The notes: a model not told the origin generated them from the sequence alone. A stretch of DNA of 64,000 bases from Streptomyces caeruleatus (GCF_001514235.1 NZ_KQ948931.1:224153-288152), one strand, 5' to 3'. Shown: positions 44,080-55,602, counted from the stretch's first letter. Numbers and translations: made by a program.

Positions 44080-44222
44080 GGCTCACAAACTATCATGTCA
44101 TCTTGTGAGTGCCTGACGAATTATCAGTGGTGGACGCCGAATCGTCCTGGCGACGACTTGGCTCTCCCTGCCCTGTTCTGCAGGAGTACGTTTCCTTCCC
44201 GGCCTGAAGGCCAGGGCATCCA
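42843..44222 (-). mobile_element. IS200/IS605-type element carrying tnpB
   Basis: The element sits between two sortase genes that are adjacent in related genomes by my recollection. Subterminal hairpins occur near both ends in the same orientation: 42860-42866 with 42871-42877, and ggcct/aggcc at 44201-44212, each preceded by ttccttccc and followed by atcc. Same-strand hairpins rather than inverted repeats are the mark of IS200/IS605 ends. No tnpA is present, so mobilisation would need help in trans. Exact ends are approximate. Confidence 0.75.
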
Positions 44223-44234
44223 CGGAGGACCCCG

Positions 44235-44990
44235 ATGAACGTGGCAGCGACTACTGAAGGCGCACCAGAGGAAACCAATGCGCCCCCGCCACGCCGCCGG
44301 GGTATGGGCCGGGGCGCGATGGCGGTCAGCGTGTTCGGGGAACTCCTCATCACGGCGGGCCTGGTGCTGGGTCTGTTCGTCGTCTACTCGCTGTGGTGGA
44401 CGAACGTCGTCGCCGATCGCGCGGCGGCGAAGCAGGCCGACAAGGTGCGTGACATCTGGGCCCACCAGGACGACGAGGGCTCCGGTCGTCCCGTCGAGTT
44501 CGACTCGAAGAACGGCATCGGCTTCCTGCATGTGCCCACGATGAGCGGTGACGACATCCTGGTCGAGAAGGGCACGTCGACGAAGATCCTCAACGACGGC
44601 GTCGCCGGCTACTACACCGACCCGGTCAAGGCGACCCTGCCGACCTCGGGGAAGAAGGGCAACTTCTCCCTGGCCGCGCACCGTGACGGGCACGGGGCGG
44701 AGTTCCACAACATCCACAAGATCGAGAAGGGCGACCCGATCGTCTTCGAGACGAAGGACAAGTGGTACGTCTACAAGGTCTACGGCATCCTCCCCGAGAC
44801 CTCGAAGTACAACGTCAAGGTCCTCTCCGCCATCCCGAAGGAGTCGGGCAAGACGAAGGCGGGCCACTACATCACGCTGACGACCTGCACGCCGGTGTAC
44901 ACGAGCCGGTACCGGTACATCGTGTGGGGGGAGTTGGAGCGGGTGGAGAAGGTGGATGCGGAGCGGACGTTGCCGGAGGAGTTGCGCTGA
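44235..44990 (+). CDS. Class E sortase, third of three
   Basis: This 251-residue enzyme starts at ATG 44235 after GGAGG. A polar N-terminus with a basic patch precedes one helix at about 28-52. The catalytic domain has His in SLAAHRDGHG, Cys in YITLTTCTPVY and Arg in SRYRYIVWG. The Ala-Ala-His reads slightly off the usual Ala-Gly-His. Close to the second sortase in sequence, it probably shares the same wall-anchoring role. Confidence 0.9.
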   Translation: MNVAATTEGAPEETNAPPPRRRGMGRGAMAVSVFGELLITAGLVLGLFVVYSLWWTNVVADRAAAKQADKVRDIWAHQDDEGSGRPVEFDSKNGIGFLHVPTMSGDDILVEKGTSTKILNDGVAGYYTDPVKATLPTSGKKGNFSLAAHRDGHGAEFHNIHKIEKGDPIVFETKDKWYVYKVYGILPETSKYNVKVLSAIPKESGKTKAGHYITLTTCTPVYTSRYRYIVWGELERVEKVDAERTLPEELR

Positions 44991-45030
44991 CTGAGCTCCT
45001 TGCAGGAGGTCGGTCACCTAGCATGGTGGA

Positions 45031-45067
45031 GGCCCGAAGCCGCAACTTGTCTTTGCGGCTTCGGGCC
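45031..45067. terminator. Bidirectional terminator
   Basis: A perfect 15-bp stem (45031-45045 with 45053-45067) lies in the 92-base gap between the converging sortase and Mrr-like genes. Confidence 0.85.
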
Positions 45068-45082
45068 CTTGGCGTGTGAGGT

Positions 45083-46132
45083 CTATCGCAGGGCCGGGAG
45101 GCGGGCGCCTGCGCTCCATGCCTCCAATTCGTCGCGGTTTACGGTGACGACTCCGCTCAGGTCAGCGATTGCTTGTGCCTCGCTGCTGAAGTTGCATGTG
45201 GCGACGAAGAGCGCGATATCCACCTGCCCGATCGCGCATGCCGCTCCGGCGAACTTCTGCATCTCGGCGCTGGGGACGGACACACGGCCGGTCCGGTTCT
45301 TGCACTGGACGGCCACGCTGCGGCCGTCCGCGGTGTGCCCGGTGATGTCGATACCCCGGTCGCTGCGGGCCTGTCGTACGACGACGCCCATGCAGCCGTC
45401 CCGGCGCAGCAGATCAGCGACGTGGCGTTCGAAGGCCTGCCAGGTCATGGCTGCGATGGAGGCGCGTACCTGGTCTGTCGGTGACTCTCCTTCCAGGGTG
45501 CTGATCCGCCGGTGGTGCCAGCACAGTTTGCGCTCGACGTTCTGGATGTCCTCGCGGAGCTCGATGAGTTCGCGGCGGTGTTCGCCGGAGGTGGCGATCA
45601 GTGCGTTGAACATCGGCACTACGGTCTTGCCGAGGATGTGGGTGATGCGCTGGTCGATGCGGGCGATGCGGTCGTCGAGGGAGGCGATGTCGGTCGGGGG
45701 CGGGTTTTCCACAGGCTGTGTGCGGGCCGCGTACTCCATGTCGAGGAGGTACGCGCGCACCTGACGTGCGACGTCGCTGTCGCGGAGGAGCATGGCGATG
45801 TTGAGGACGGCGCGCCGGGAGTAGATGGTGAGGCTTCGACGTGCCTGTGGATGACTGCCCAGCGAGAGTGACACGTTGTCACTCTCGAATTTCCGCAGGT
45901 CAGAGCCGCGCAGTACAACCATCCCGTTGACTTCCAGCTCTTCGCGGTGGCGTTTCGTGAGCTGCCGGATGACATCGGTGGTGACCCCGAAGTACGCCGC
46001 CACCATCGCCGTAGTCACATGCATCCCGTCCGGCAGCAGTGACAGCGCCTTCACCCTGTCGAGGACGTCGGTTCGTTCCAGCACGCTGTCGCGCAGGCTC
46101 TTGGACTCCAGCAGTGCCGATTGGTCGATCAC
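45083..46132 (-). CDS. Mrr-type nuclease with N-terminal DNA-binding domain
   Basis: This 349-residue protein has an N-terminal region (about 20-135) like phage Bro/ANT-type DNA-binding modules (MVAAYFGVTTDVIRQLTKRH, YSRRAVLNIAMLL). A coiled-coil spacer follows, and the C-terminal Mrr catalytic domain covers about 230-345: MTWQAFERHVADLL, then GIDITGHTADGRSVAVQCKN with the Asp and Gln-x-Lys active site. Such proteins cut foreign, often methylated, DNA. It interrupts the core order between sortase and pknB and may be a defence cargo. No methylase is adjacent. Confidence 0.85.
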   Translation of the reverse strand: MIDQSALLESKSLRDSVLERTDVLDRVKALSLLPDGMHVTTAMVAAYFGVTTDVIRQLTKRHREELEVNGMVVLRGSDLRKFESDNVSLSLGSHPQARRSLTIYSRRAVLNIAMLLRDSDVARQVRAYLLDMEYAARTQPVENPPPTDIASLDDRIARIDQRITHILGKTVVPMFNALIATSGEHRRELIELREDIQNVERKLCWHHRRISTLEGESPTDQVRASIAAMTWQAFERHVADLLRRDGCMGVVVRQARSDRGIDITGHTADGRSVAVQCKNRTGRVSVPSAEMQKFAGAACAIGQVDIALFVATCNFSSEAQAIADLSGVVTVNRDELEAWSAGARLPALR

Positions 46133-46282
46133 GTTCTGCCCTTCCGTTCACGGTGTAGCCGTATGGCTGGGGCAGAGCTCTGGGTCCCCACCCCACCCGG
46201 TCAACGAGCCGTGAAGTGGGAAGGCACGAGCGAGAGGGGAACGGGTTTCCGAGCCTCGCCGGTTCGCGGCAGGGACATGGCT

Positions 46283-46315
46283 GAGCCCCGGCACCCTGTC
46301 AGGGCGCCGGGGCTC
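46283..46315 (-). terminator. Terminator hairpin of the pknB operon
   Basis: A ten-base stem (46283-46292 with 46306-46315) with an inner ccc/ggg pair, 18 bases past the pknB stop. Confidence 0.8.
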
Positions 46316-46332
46316 GGTTGTGTGCGGGAGGG

Positions 46333-48357
<2,025 letters not shown>

Positions 48358-48526
48358 AGCTACCTACCAGCCCTCTCCGTCGGTCCCGCCGTCACCCTTG
48401 TGGGTGTGGCGGTGGTCCGTCCGGGCATACCGTACCCGGCTCATCTTGTGTGACCTGGCCAAGCCCGTAACCCGATACAGGACCGGTATCGCAACGTGCA
48501 CCGATGTGAAGGGGACGTGAGCGGGG

Positions 48527-50002
48527 TCACTTCTTGCTGTCGATGACCGCCTCCATGACGCTCTTGGCGATGGGGGCCGCGAGGCCGCCGCCGGAGATGT
48601 CGTCGCGGACCGCGTTGTCGTCCTCGACCACCACGGCCACGGCCACCGGCGAGCTGTTGTCGCTGAGCTTGGCGTAGGAGATGAACCAGGCGTAGGGGTT
48701 CTCGCTGTTCTCCACGCCGTGCTGGGCGGTACCGGTCTTGCCGCCGACCTTGACGTTCGGGATCCGGGCGTTCTTGCCGGTGCCGTCCTCGACGACCGTC
48801 TCCATCATCGACTGGAGGATCTGGGCGTTCTCCGGCGTCAGCGGCTGGCTGAGCTCCTCGGGGTCGGTCTTCTCGAGGGCGTCGAGGTTGTGCGTCTGGA
48901 GCTCGTCGACCATGTACGGCTTCATCAGGGTGCCGTTGTTGGCGACCGCCGAGGCCACCATGGCCATCTGGAGCGGGGTGGCGGCGGTGTTGAACTGGCC
49001 GATGGAGGACAGCGCGGTCTGCGAGGGGTTCATGTCGTCGGAGAAGACCGACGCGCTGGTGCGGGTCGGCGTGAACTGCTCCTCGGTGAAGCCGAACTTC
49101 TTGGCTTCCTCCAGCATCTTGTCGTTGCCGAGGTCGGAGCCGATCTTGCCGAAGACGGTGTTGCAGGAGTACTGGAGGGCGACCCGCAGGGTGGCGTTCT
49201 CGCAGGGGATGTTGCCCTCGTTGGGCAGCTTGGTGGTGGTGCCCTCCATGACCCACGGGTCCGGCGACTTCGTCTTCTCGTCAGCGGTCGTGTACAGGCC
49301 GTTCTCCAGGGCCGCTGCGGCGGTGACGACCTTGAAGGTGGAGCCGGGCGGGTAGACCTCGCGCAGCGCCCGGTTGAGCATCGGGTCGTCGGGGTTGTTC
49401 TTCTTGTCGAGCTTCTTCCAGGCCGCCGCGTCGGAGTCGCCGCCGCCGGCGATCGTGGAGGGGTCGTACGACGGGAAGGAGGCCAGCGCCAGGATCTTGC
49501 CGGTGGAGGGTTCGATGGCGGCTACGGCGCCCTTGCCGCCCTGCTTCTTCAGACCGTCGTAGGCGGCCTTCTGGGCGGCGGCGTTGAGGGTGGTGACGAC
49601 GTTGCCGCCCTCCTTCTCCTTGCCCGTGATCATGTCGAGGGTGTTGCGGAAGAAGAGCCGGTCGTCGGTGCCGCTGAGGATGCCGTCCTGGATGGACTCC
49701 AGCTGGTTGGCGCCGTAGGCCTGCGAGACGAAGCCGGTGACGGGCGCCCACATGGCGCCGTTCTTGTACGTGCGCTTGAACTTGAAGTCGCCCGAGGTGG
49801 TCTCGGTGTGCCCGGTGATCGGGTTGCCGCCGACGATTATGTCGCCGCGGGGGGTGGCGTAGCGGGCGATGAGGACGCGGCGGTTGTCGGGGTCCTCGCG
49901 CAGGGTGTCGGCCTTGACGTACTGGAGCCAGTTGTCGCGGATGAGCAGGGCGAGGACGAGAAGGCCGCAGAAGATCGCGATCCGGCGCAGGGGCTTGTTC
50001 AT
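48527..50002 (-). CDS. pbpA: Penicillin-binding transpeptidase PbpA
   Basis: This 491-residue class B PBP crosslinks peptidoglycan outside the membrane. An N-terminal helix lies at about 7-24. Active-site motifs are PPGSTFKVV (Ser-x-x-Lys), YSCN (Ser-x-Asn) and GGKTGTAQ (Lys-Thr-Gly). ATG 50002 overlaps the rodA stop (ATGA), consistent with the obligate SEDS-PBP pairing. A longer open frame upstream is antisense-like sequence within rodA. Confidence 0.95.
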   Translation of the reverse strand: MNKPLRRIAIFCGLLVLALLIRDNWLQYVKADTLREDPDNRRVLIARYATPRGDIIVGGNPITGHTETTSGDFKFKRTYKNGAMWAPVTGFVSQAYGANQLESIQDGILSGTDDRLFFRNTLDMITGKEKEGGNVVTTLNAAAQKAAYDGLKKQGGKGAVAAIEPSTGKILALASFPSYDPSTIAGGGDSDAAAWKKLDKKNNPDDPMLNRALREVYPPGSTFKVVTAAAALENGLYTTADEKTKSPDPWVMEGTTTKLPNEGNIPCENATLRVALQYSCNTVFGKIGSDLGNDKMLEEAKKFGFTEEQFTPTRTSASVFSDDMNPSQTALSSIGQFNTAATPLQMAMVASAVANNGTLMKPYMVDELQTHNLDALEKTDPEELSQPLTPENAQILQSMMETVVEDGTGKNARIPNVKVGGKTGTAQHGVENSENPYAWFISYAKLSDNSSPVAVAVVVEDDNAVRDDISGGGLAAPIAKSVMEAVIDSKK

Positions 50003-51450
50003 GACGGGCGGACCACCTGGGTCATCTCGGCGTCGGGGTTGGGGGCGGGGGCGGGCGCCGGGCGGCGGGCGGTGTCGCTGATGCGGATGAGTACGCCGAT
50101 GAGCGCCCAGTTGGCGATGACCGACGAACCGCCGTACGCGAGGAACGGCATGGTCATACCGGTCAGCGGGATCAGGCCCATGACGCCGCCGGCGACGACG
50201 AAGACCTGGAGGGCGAAGGCGCCGGAGAGGCCGACGGCGAGCAGCTTGCCGAAGGGGTCGCGGGCGGCGAGGGCGGTGCGCACGCCGCGCTCCACGATCA
50301 GGCCGTAGATCAGCAGGATCGCCATGATGCCGGCCAGGCCGAGCTCCTCGCCGAAGGTGGCGAGGATGAAGTCGGAGTTGGCGGCGAAGCGGATGAGTTC
50401 GGAGTGGCCCTGGCCCCAGCCGGCGCCGAGGGTGCCGCCGGAGCCGAAGGCCCACAGGGCCTGCATGGCCTGCTCGGAGTGGACCAGGCCGTCGCCGTTC
50501 GGGGTGCGGCTCAGCGTGTACTCGCGCATCGGGTCGAGCCAGGCCTGGACTCGGGTCTTGACGTGCGGTTCGAACCTGGCGACGCCGACCGCGCCGGCCG
50601 CGGACATCAGCAGACCGAAGACGATCCAGCTGGTCCGCTCGGTGGCGACGTACAGCATGATGACGAACATTCCGAAGAACAGCAGCGACGTGCCGAGGTC
50701 GGTCTCGAAGACCAGGATGAGGATGGAGATGATCCAGACGACGATGATCGGGCCGAGGTCGCGGCCGCGTGGCAGGTACAGGCCCATGAAGCGGCGGCTG
50801 GCGAGGGCGAGCGCGTCGCGCTTGACCATGAGGTAGCCGGCGAAGAACACCGCCAGCACGATCTTGGCGAACTCGCCGGGCTGGATGGTGAAGCTGCCGA
50901 TCTGGATCCAGATTTTGGCGCCGTAGGTGATGTCGGCGCCGAGGCCGGGCACGAGCGGGAGCAGCAGCAGGAACAGCGCGCCGGCCATGGAGATGTAGGT
51001 GTAGCGCTGCAGTGTGCGGTGGTCCTTGAGGAAGATCAGCACGGCGATGAAGAGGGCGATGCCCATGGCCGTGTAGATCAGCTGGTTGGTCGCCTTGCCG
51101 CCGGCCTGTCCGATCTGCTGGAGCAGTTTCGACTGGTCCAGCCGCCAGATGGCGACCAGTCCGAGTCCGTTCAGCAGCGTCGCCAGCGGCAGCAGCAGCG
51201 GGTCCGCGTAGGGCGCGAACTTGCGTACGGCGAGATGGCCGACGCCGGCCAGCAGGCCGAGGCCCAGGCCGTAGCCGAGCAGCCCGGCGGGCACCTCGTC
51301 ATGGATCGCCAGGCCCACGTTGGCGTAGGCGAAGACCGGAATGACGACCGCGAACACCAGCAGCGCGAGCTCGGTGTTGCGCCTGCTCGGCGCGCCGATC
51401 GCGCCGATCGTGGACGTGTGATGCGTCGGCGGGTTCGTAGTACTGCTCAT
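49999..51450 (-). CDS. rodA: SEDS-family glycosyltransferase RodA/FtsW
   Basis: This 483-residue integral membrane protein has ten or more helices. It polymerises lipid II glycan strands. SEDS signatures are present: a WKVPGLGADITYGAKIWIQIG-like loop with QPGEFAKI, DLGTSLLFFG and the end motif GLIPLTGMTMPFLAYGGSS. The partner PBP overlaps downstream and the phosphatase lies 27 bases upstream. Sequence alone does not decide between the RodA and FtsW labels; position favours RodA. Confidence 0.93.
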   Translation of the reverse strand: MSSTTNPPTHHTSTIGAIGAPSRRNTELALLVFAVVIPVFAYANVGLAIHDEVPAGLLGYGLGLGLLAGVGHLAVRKFAPYADPLLLPLATLLNGLGLVAIWRLDQSKLLQQIGQAGGKATNQLIYTAMGIALFIAVLIFLKDHRTLQRYTYISMAGALFLLLLPLVPGLGADITYGAKIWIQIGSFTIQPGEFAKIVLAVFFAGYLMVKRDALALASRRFMGLYLPRGRDLGPIIVVWIISILILVFETDLGTSLLFFGMFVIMLYVATERTSWIVFGLLMSAAGAVGVARFEPHVKTRVQAWLDPMREYTLSRTPNGDGLVHSEQAMQALWAFGSGGTLGAGWGQGHSELIRFAANSDFILATFGEELGLAGIMAILLIYGLIVERGVRTALAARDPFGKLLAVGLSGAFALQVFVVAGGVMGLIPLTGMTMPFLAYGGSSVIANWALIGVLIRISDTARRPAPAPAPNPDAEMTQVVRPS

Positions 51451-51477
51451 CGTGTGACGGGGCCTCTCACGGCTTGC

Positions 51478-53025
51478 CTACTGCGTACCGCAGTTCGAGA
51501 CGACCTTCTGCTCTTCCTCCGAGAGAGTGGGGCCGGGGCTTGGCTTCGCAGTCGGTGTCGGGGAGGTGGAGTTGGGCGGGGTCGTGGGCTTGGACGCCGA
51601 GGGGTTCGGTGTCGGTGACGCCTTGGACGTGAGGGAGGTACGGGTGGTTCCCGTGGTGCCTCCGGCCTCGCCCTCGCCGGTCCGGGAGTTGTTGTCGCTC
51701 TCGGCGGCCTGCTGCTCGGACCGCTTCTTGCACGCGGAGGCCTGCAGGGCGAGCTCGTCGATCTTCGTCTGGGCGTCCTTGAGGCCGCCCTCGGTGATGG
51801 TCGCCTCGACGAGCTTCTGCTGGTAGGGCGGCAGGTACTTGAGTTCGATCTCGGGGTGGTCCTTCTCGACCTTCGAGAGCGAGACCCAGGCCAGGTCCTG
51901 GCTGATCCCCCGGTACAGGGCGACGTGTTCGTTGTTGGCGCCCACGTAGTACTGGGTCTGTGTCCAGCGCCAGCCGCCGTAGAGACCGCCGCCGATCACG
52001 CCGAGCGCGAGGGCGATGTAGAGGGATCTCTTCAGCCAGCGGCCCTTGCGGGGTTTGACGAAGTCGTCGTCGGTGTAGTCGCCGAAGCTGCCCGTGGGGA
52101 CGTAGCCGGTGGTGTCGCCGGAGCCGGGCGGGCCGAACTCGCCGCCTCCGCCGCCCTGCCCGGGCACGTGGCGGCCGAGCCCGGAGGCGCGGCCGGCGGG
52201 GGTCTGCATGATGCCGTTGTCGTGCAGGTGGTTCTGGTTCTCGGCGACGGCGCCGACCACGACGGGGGTGTCGGACAGCTGCCCGGCGAGGGTGTCGCCG
52301 GTGTCCAGGTCGAGGACGTCGGCGATGATCACGGTGATGTTGTCGGGGCCGCCGCCGCGCAGCGCGAGCTCGATCAGCTGCTGCACGGTCTCCTGCGGGC
52401 CCTGGTAGCTGGCGAGGGTGTCCTCCAGGGTCTGGTGGGACACCACGCCGGAGAGGCCGTCGGAGCAGATCAGGTAGCGGTCGCCGGCGCGGACCTCGCG
52501 GATGGAGAGGTCGGGTTCGACGTGGTCGCCGCTGCCCAACGCCCGCATCAGCAGGGAGCGCTGGGGGTGGGTGGTGGCTTCTTCCTCGGTGATGCGGCCT
52601 TCGTCGACGAGGCGCTGCACCCAGGTGTGGTCCTGGGTGATCTGCGTGAGGACGCCGTCGCGCAGCAGGTAGGCGCGGGAGTCGCCGACGTGGACGAGGC
52701 CGAGGCGCTGTCCGGTCCACAGGAGGGCGGTGAGCGTGGTGCCCATGCCTTCCAGCTGGGGGTCCTCCTCGACCATCGAGCGCAGCTGGTCGTTGGCGCG
52801 CTGTACGGCGGTGCCGAGCGAGGTGAGGATGTCGGAGCCGGGGACGTCGTCGTCGAGGGCGACGATCGTGGAGATGGCCTCGGAGGAGGCGACCTCTCCG
52901 GCGGCGGCGCCGCCCATGCCGTCGGCGATGGCGAGCAGGCGGGGTCCGGCGTATCCGGAGTCCTCGTTGCCCTCCCGGATCATGCCTTTGTGCGATCCGG
53001 CGGCGAAGCGCAGTGACAGACTCAT
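51478..53025 (-). CDS. pstP: PP2C serine/threonine phosphatase PstP
   Basis: The 515-residue protein reverses PknB-type phosphorylation. PP2C metal motifs are GNEDSG at about 20, ADGMGG at about 36, VGDSRAYL and GGGPDNITVI. After a linker comes one membrane helix at about 303-322, then an extracytoplasmic domain and a Thr/Pro/Ser-rich end. The start ATG 53025 has GAGG six bases before it; an in-frame start at 53070 would add 15 residues. Gene order with fhaB, rodA and pbpA is conserved. Confidence 0.93.
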   Translation of the reverse strand: MSLSLRFAAGSHKGMIREGNEDSGYAGPRLLAIADGMGGAAAGEVASSEAISTIVALDDDVPGSDILTSLGTAVQRANDQLRSMVEEDPQLEGMGTTLTALLWTGQRLGLVHVGDSRAYLLRDGVLTQITQDHTWVQRLVDEGRITEEEATTHPQRSLLMRALGSGDHVEPDLSIREVRAGDRYLICSDGLSGVVSHQTLEDTLASYQGPQETVQQLIELALRGGGPDNITVIIADVLDLDTGDTLAGQLSDTPVVVGAVAENQNHLHDNGIMQTPAGRASGLGRHVPGQGGGGGEFGPPGSGDTTGYVPTGSFGDYTDDDFVKPRKGRWLKRSLYIALALGVIGGGLYGGWRWTQTQYYVGANNEHVALYRGISQDLAWVSLSKVEKDHPEIELKYLPPYQQKLVEATITEGGLKDAQTKIDELALQASACKKRSEQQAAESDNNSRTGEGEAGGTTGTTRTSLTSKASPTPNPSASKPTTPPNSTSPTPTAKPSPGPTLSEEEQKVVSNCGTQ

Positions 53026-53145
53026 GCGCACCTCGCCCGTCGGCTCCGGGTACATCCGCACGGTGCCCACCCTCCGGTCGGGAGCGCGCCGGGGCCCGTG
53101 GGGTGGGCCGCCGCTGCGTGCTCGCTCCGCTCGCTCATTGTCGTA

Positions 53146-53658
53146 CTACTTCCGCAGCTCGATGACGGTCTTGCCGATGCGGATCGGCGCGCCCAGCGGA
53201 ATCGGTGTGGGGGTCGTGAGCCGCGTTCGGTCGAGGTACGTGCCGTTGGTGGAGCCCAGGTCCTCGACGATCCACTGGCCGTCGCGGTCCGGGTAGATCC
53301 TGGCATGCCGGCTGGAGGCGTAGTCGTCGTCCAGCACGATCGTGCTGTCGTGCGCCCGGCCCAGGGTGATGGTCTGGCCCTGGAGCGCGACGGTGGTGCC
53401 GGTGAGGGTGCCCTCGGACACGACCAGCTTGGTGGGGGCGTTACGGCGCTGGCGGCCGCCGCCCTGCTGGCCGCGCTGCTGCGGCGGCGCCGCCTGTCGG
53501 GCGGCCTGCTGCGGCCGGGCGGCCTCGCGGCGCGCTCCGCGCTGCGTGACACGCGTACCGAACAGGTCGCTGCGGATGACCTGCACGGCCACGATCACGA
53601 ACAGCCACAGGACGGCCAGGAAACCCAGCCGCATGACCGTGAGGGTCAGCTCTGACAT
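53146..53658 (-). CDS. fhaB: FHA-domain membrane protein FhaB (FipA)
   Basis: This 170-residue protein has an N-terminal helix (about 5-27), a Gln/Arg/Ala-rich linker and an FHA domain at about 75-165 with LGRAHDSTIVLDD, SSRHARI and DLGSTNGTYLD. FHA domains bind phosphothreonine, here probably on kinase or division proteins. The start is ATG 53658. It lies ten bases after fhaA in the same operon. Confidence 0.93.
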   Translation of the reverse strand: MSELTLTVMRLGFLAVLWLFVIVAVQVIRSDLFGTRVTQRGARREAARPQQAARQAAPPQQRGQQGGGRQRRNAPTKLVVSEGTLTGTTVALQGQTITLGRAHDSTIVLDDDYASSRHARIYPDRDGQWIVEDLGSTNGTYLDRTRLTTPTPIPLGAPIRIGKTVIELRK

Positions 53659-53668
53659 TGCCCCCGCT

Positions 53669-54544
53669 TCACCCTTCGGCTTGCCTATAGATAACGGTGG
53701 TGCTGCCCACGACGATCCGCGAGCCGTCGCGGAGCGTAGCGCGGGTGGTGTGCTGCCCGTCCACCACGATGCCGTTGGTGGACCCGAGATCCTGGATCGT
53801 CGAGGGCGTTCCGGTCCGGATCTCGCAGTGCCGGCGGGAGACGCCGGGGTCGTCGATCCGCACGTCGGCGTCGGTGCTGCGGCCCAGCACGAGCGTCGCG
53901 CGGGAGATCTGATGGCGGGTGCCGTTGATCTCGATCCAGTAGCGGGTGCGGCCGCCGGCCGCGGGTGCGGCGGGGGGGCGCTGGCCGCCCGCGGGCTGCG
54001 GGTAGCCGTAACCGCCGGGGCGGCCGCCGGGCGGCGGCGCGGCCGGCATGGGCGGGGCGCCCGCGGGTGCGGCGGCCGGCGGATAGCCGTAGCCGCCCTG
54101 GCCCTGGGCACCGCCGGGCCGCCCGGCCGGGGCGGCGGGGGCCGGTCGGCCGCCGCTCTGCTGGTCGGCGGAGCCGGCGAGGGTACGGCTGCGCACGCGG
54201 TACAGGCCGGTGTCGAGGTCGTCGGCCTTCTCCAGGTTGACCTTGATCGGCCCCATGAAGGTGTAGCGCTGCTGCTTGGCGTAGTCGCGGACCATGCCGG
54301 CGAGCTCGTCGCCGAGCTGGCCGGAGTAGGGGCTCAGCCGCTCGTGGTCCGGGGCGCTGAGCTCCACGATGAAGTCGTTGGGGACGACCGTGCGGTCGCG
54401 GTTCCAGATGGTCGCGTTGTTGTCGCACTCGCGCTGGAGCGCTCCCGCGATCTCCACGGGCTGGACCTCGGACTTGAACACCTTGGCGAAGGTGCCGTTG
54501 ACCAGACCTTCGAGACGCTGCTCGAACTTCTTCAGGACTCCCAT
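53669..54544 (-). CDS. fhaA: FHA-domain protein FhaA with DUF3662
   Basis: This 291-residue cytosolic protein has an N-terminal DUF3662 domain (about 1-125; FEQRLEGLVNGTFAKVFKSEVQP). A Pro/Gly/Ala-rich linker is followed by an FHA domain at 200-285 (LGRSTDADVRIDD, VSRRHCEI, DLGSTNGIVVD). FhaA is a scaffold in the PknB network controlling wall synthesis. ATG 54544 follows GGAGGAGG. It heads the leftward operon. Confidence 0.95.
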   Translation of the reverse strand: MGVLKKFEQRLEGLVNGTFAKVFKSEVQPVEIAGALQRECDNNATIWNRDRTVVPNDFIVELSAPDHERLSPYSGQLGDELAGMVRDYAKQQRYTFMGPIKVNLEKADDLDTGLYRVRSRTLAGSADQQSGGRPAPAAPAGRPGGAQGQGGYGYPPAAAPAGAPPMPAAPPPGGRPGGYGYPQPAGGQRPPAAPAAGGRTRYWIEINGTRHQISRATLVLGRSTDADVRIDDPGVSRRHCEIRTGTPSTIQDLGSTNGIVVDGQHTTRATLRDGSRIVVGSTTVIYRQAEG

Positions 54545-55049
54545 GGGGCACCTCCTCCGTAGCCTGCTTCGTCCTGCATCCCGCCGGGCGGGTACTGCCT
54601 TACCTGGTACTGCTTACTGATCGTATCCACGCGCCGGTCGATCGGCTGGTTCCCCCTGTCGGCCCGGTCGACGGGTGTCGACGCCCTCGAAGTTCCCTGT
54701 GGAGCTCCCCTTCGAACTCCTCAGGGGCACAGTCTTGCCATGGATCGTAGAGGCGGCCGAAGACCAGTGTCCCGCACCTGACTGTGGACCCCGACCGGCT
54801 CCTGGGGAGATGCGTGGTACCGGTACGAGGTTGATACGTGAACAGGTACTCGTTGATACGGAGCGGAGGGCGCAGCGGATCGGTCGCCGTCGGGCGGCAT
54901 CTGTCGACTGTGCTGGTGGGCGCCCGCACCGTGCTCGCACGGCGGCTGCCTGGGGATAAGGGATGTGAACCCACCCTGGACGGCGTGCTAATGTTCTGCG
55001 TGTCGGAAGGCGCCGGACCGCAAGGGAAGAGCCCGAGGACACACCCAAT
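54545..55049. promoter_or_regulatory. Intergenic region between fhaA and tRNA-Leu
   Basis: About 500 bases without a supported gene. It must carry the promoter for the leftward fhaA-pknB operon and the rightward promoter for tRNA-Leu. The repeated tactg/ttac words at 54595-54625 may belong to the fhaA promoter; I could not fix boxes. Confidence 0.5.
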
Positions 55050-55133
55050 GCGCGGGTGGCGGAATAGGCAGACGCGCTGGATTCAGGTTCCAGTGCCCGC
55101 AAGGGCGTGGGGGTTCAACTCCCCCCTCGCGCA
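55050..55133 (+). tRNA. tRNA-Leu (anticodon CAG)
   Basis: A class II cloverleaf of 84 bases. The acceptor gcgcggg pairs with ctcgcgc (one G-T). The anticodon stem ctgga/tccag closes the loop ttcaggt, giving CAG. A variable arm tgcccgcaagggcgt and a T-arm with gttcaac are present. CCA is not encoded. Confidence 0.95.
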
Positions 55134-55138
55134 CAGAG

Positions 55139-55174
55139 CGAACGGGCTCATCGTGATGACGATGAGCCCGTTCG
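55139..55174 (+). terminator. tRNA-Leu terminator
   Basis: A perfect 15-bp stem (55139-55153 with 55160-55174) begins five bases after the tRNA. Confidence 0.9.
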
Positions 55175-55602
55175 GCGTTTCCGGGTTCGATCCGGCCCGG
55201 TGTGATGATGCTTACATGCGGCCGGGTCCCCGTTGAGTGATCTTCGGCGCGACCTCTGAGTGTGTGCTCTCTCACTCGTCATCGGTGAGGCGACGTCGGT
55301 GGGGAGACCGCCACCCTGCGCCGGCCGGCAGCCCCGCTGCACATCCTGGGTGTCGGGCTTCCGACGTCCGGGGACTTGGACTTCGTGCCGCGGACGGGCA
55401 TCGGCGCCGCGCTGGTCGGCGTCGTCGCGCGGTTCGGCGAGGACCCGCTCGCCGTCTACGGCAACGGGACCAAGGTGATCCTCTTCGTCACCATGGCCTT
55501 CTGCGCCTTCTGCGCCTTCTGCGCTTTCTACGCCTTCCGCCGGGCCGGCGGCATCCTCACGGCCCGCATCAGAGGGCTGAGGTCGCTGCCGGCCCTCGGG
55601 GC
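55175..55602 (+). other. Unassigned region, possible relic membrane-protein frame
   Basis: A GC3-rich plus-strand frame reads about 55325-55600 with FVPRTGIGAALVG and a helix VILFVTMAFCAFCAFCAFYAF, the latter made by a repeated ttctgcgcc codon triplet. It has no good start and runs on into the antisense of the next gene. It may be the remnant of a membrane protein; no family is claimed. Confidence 0.3.
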
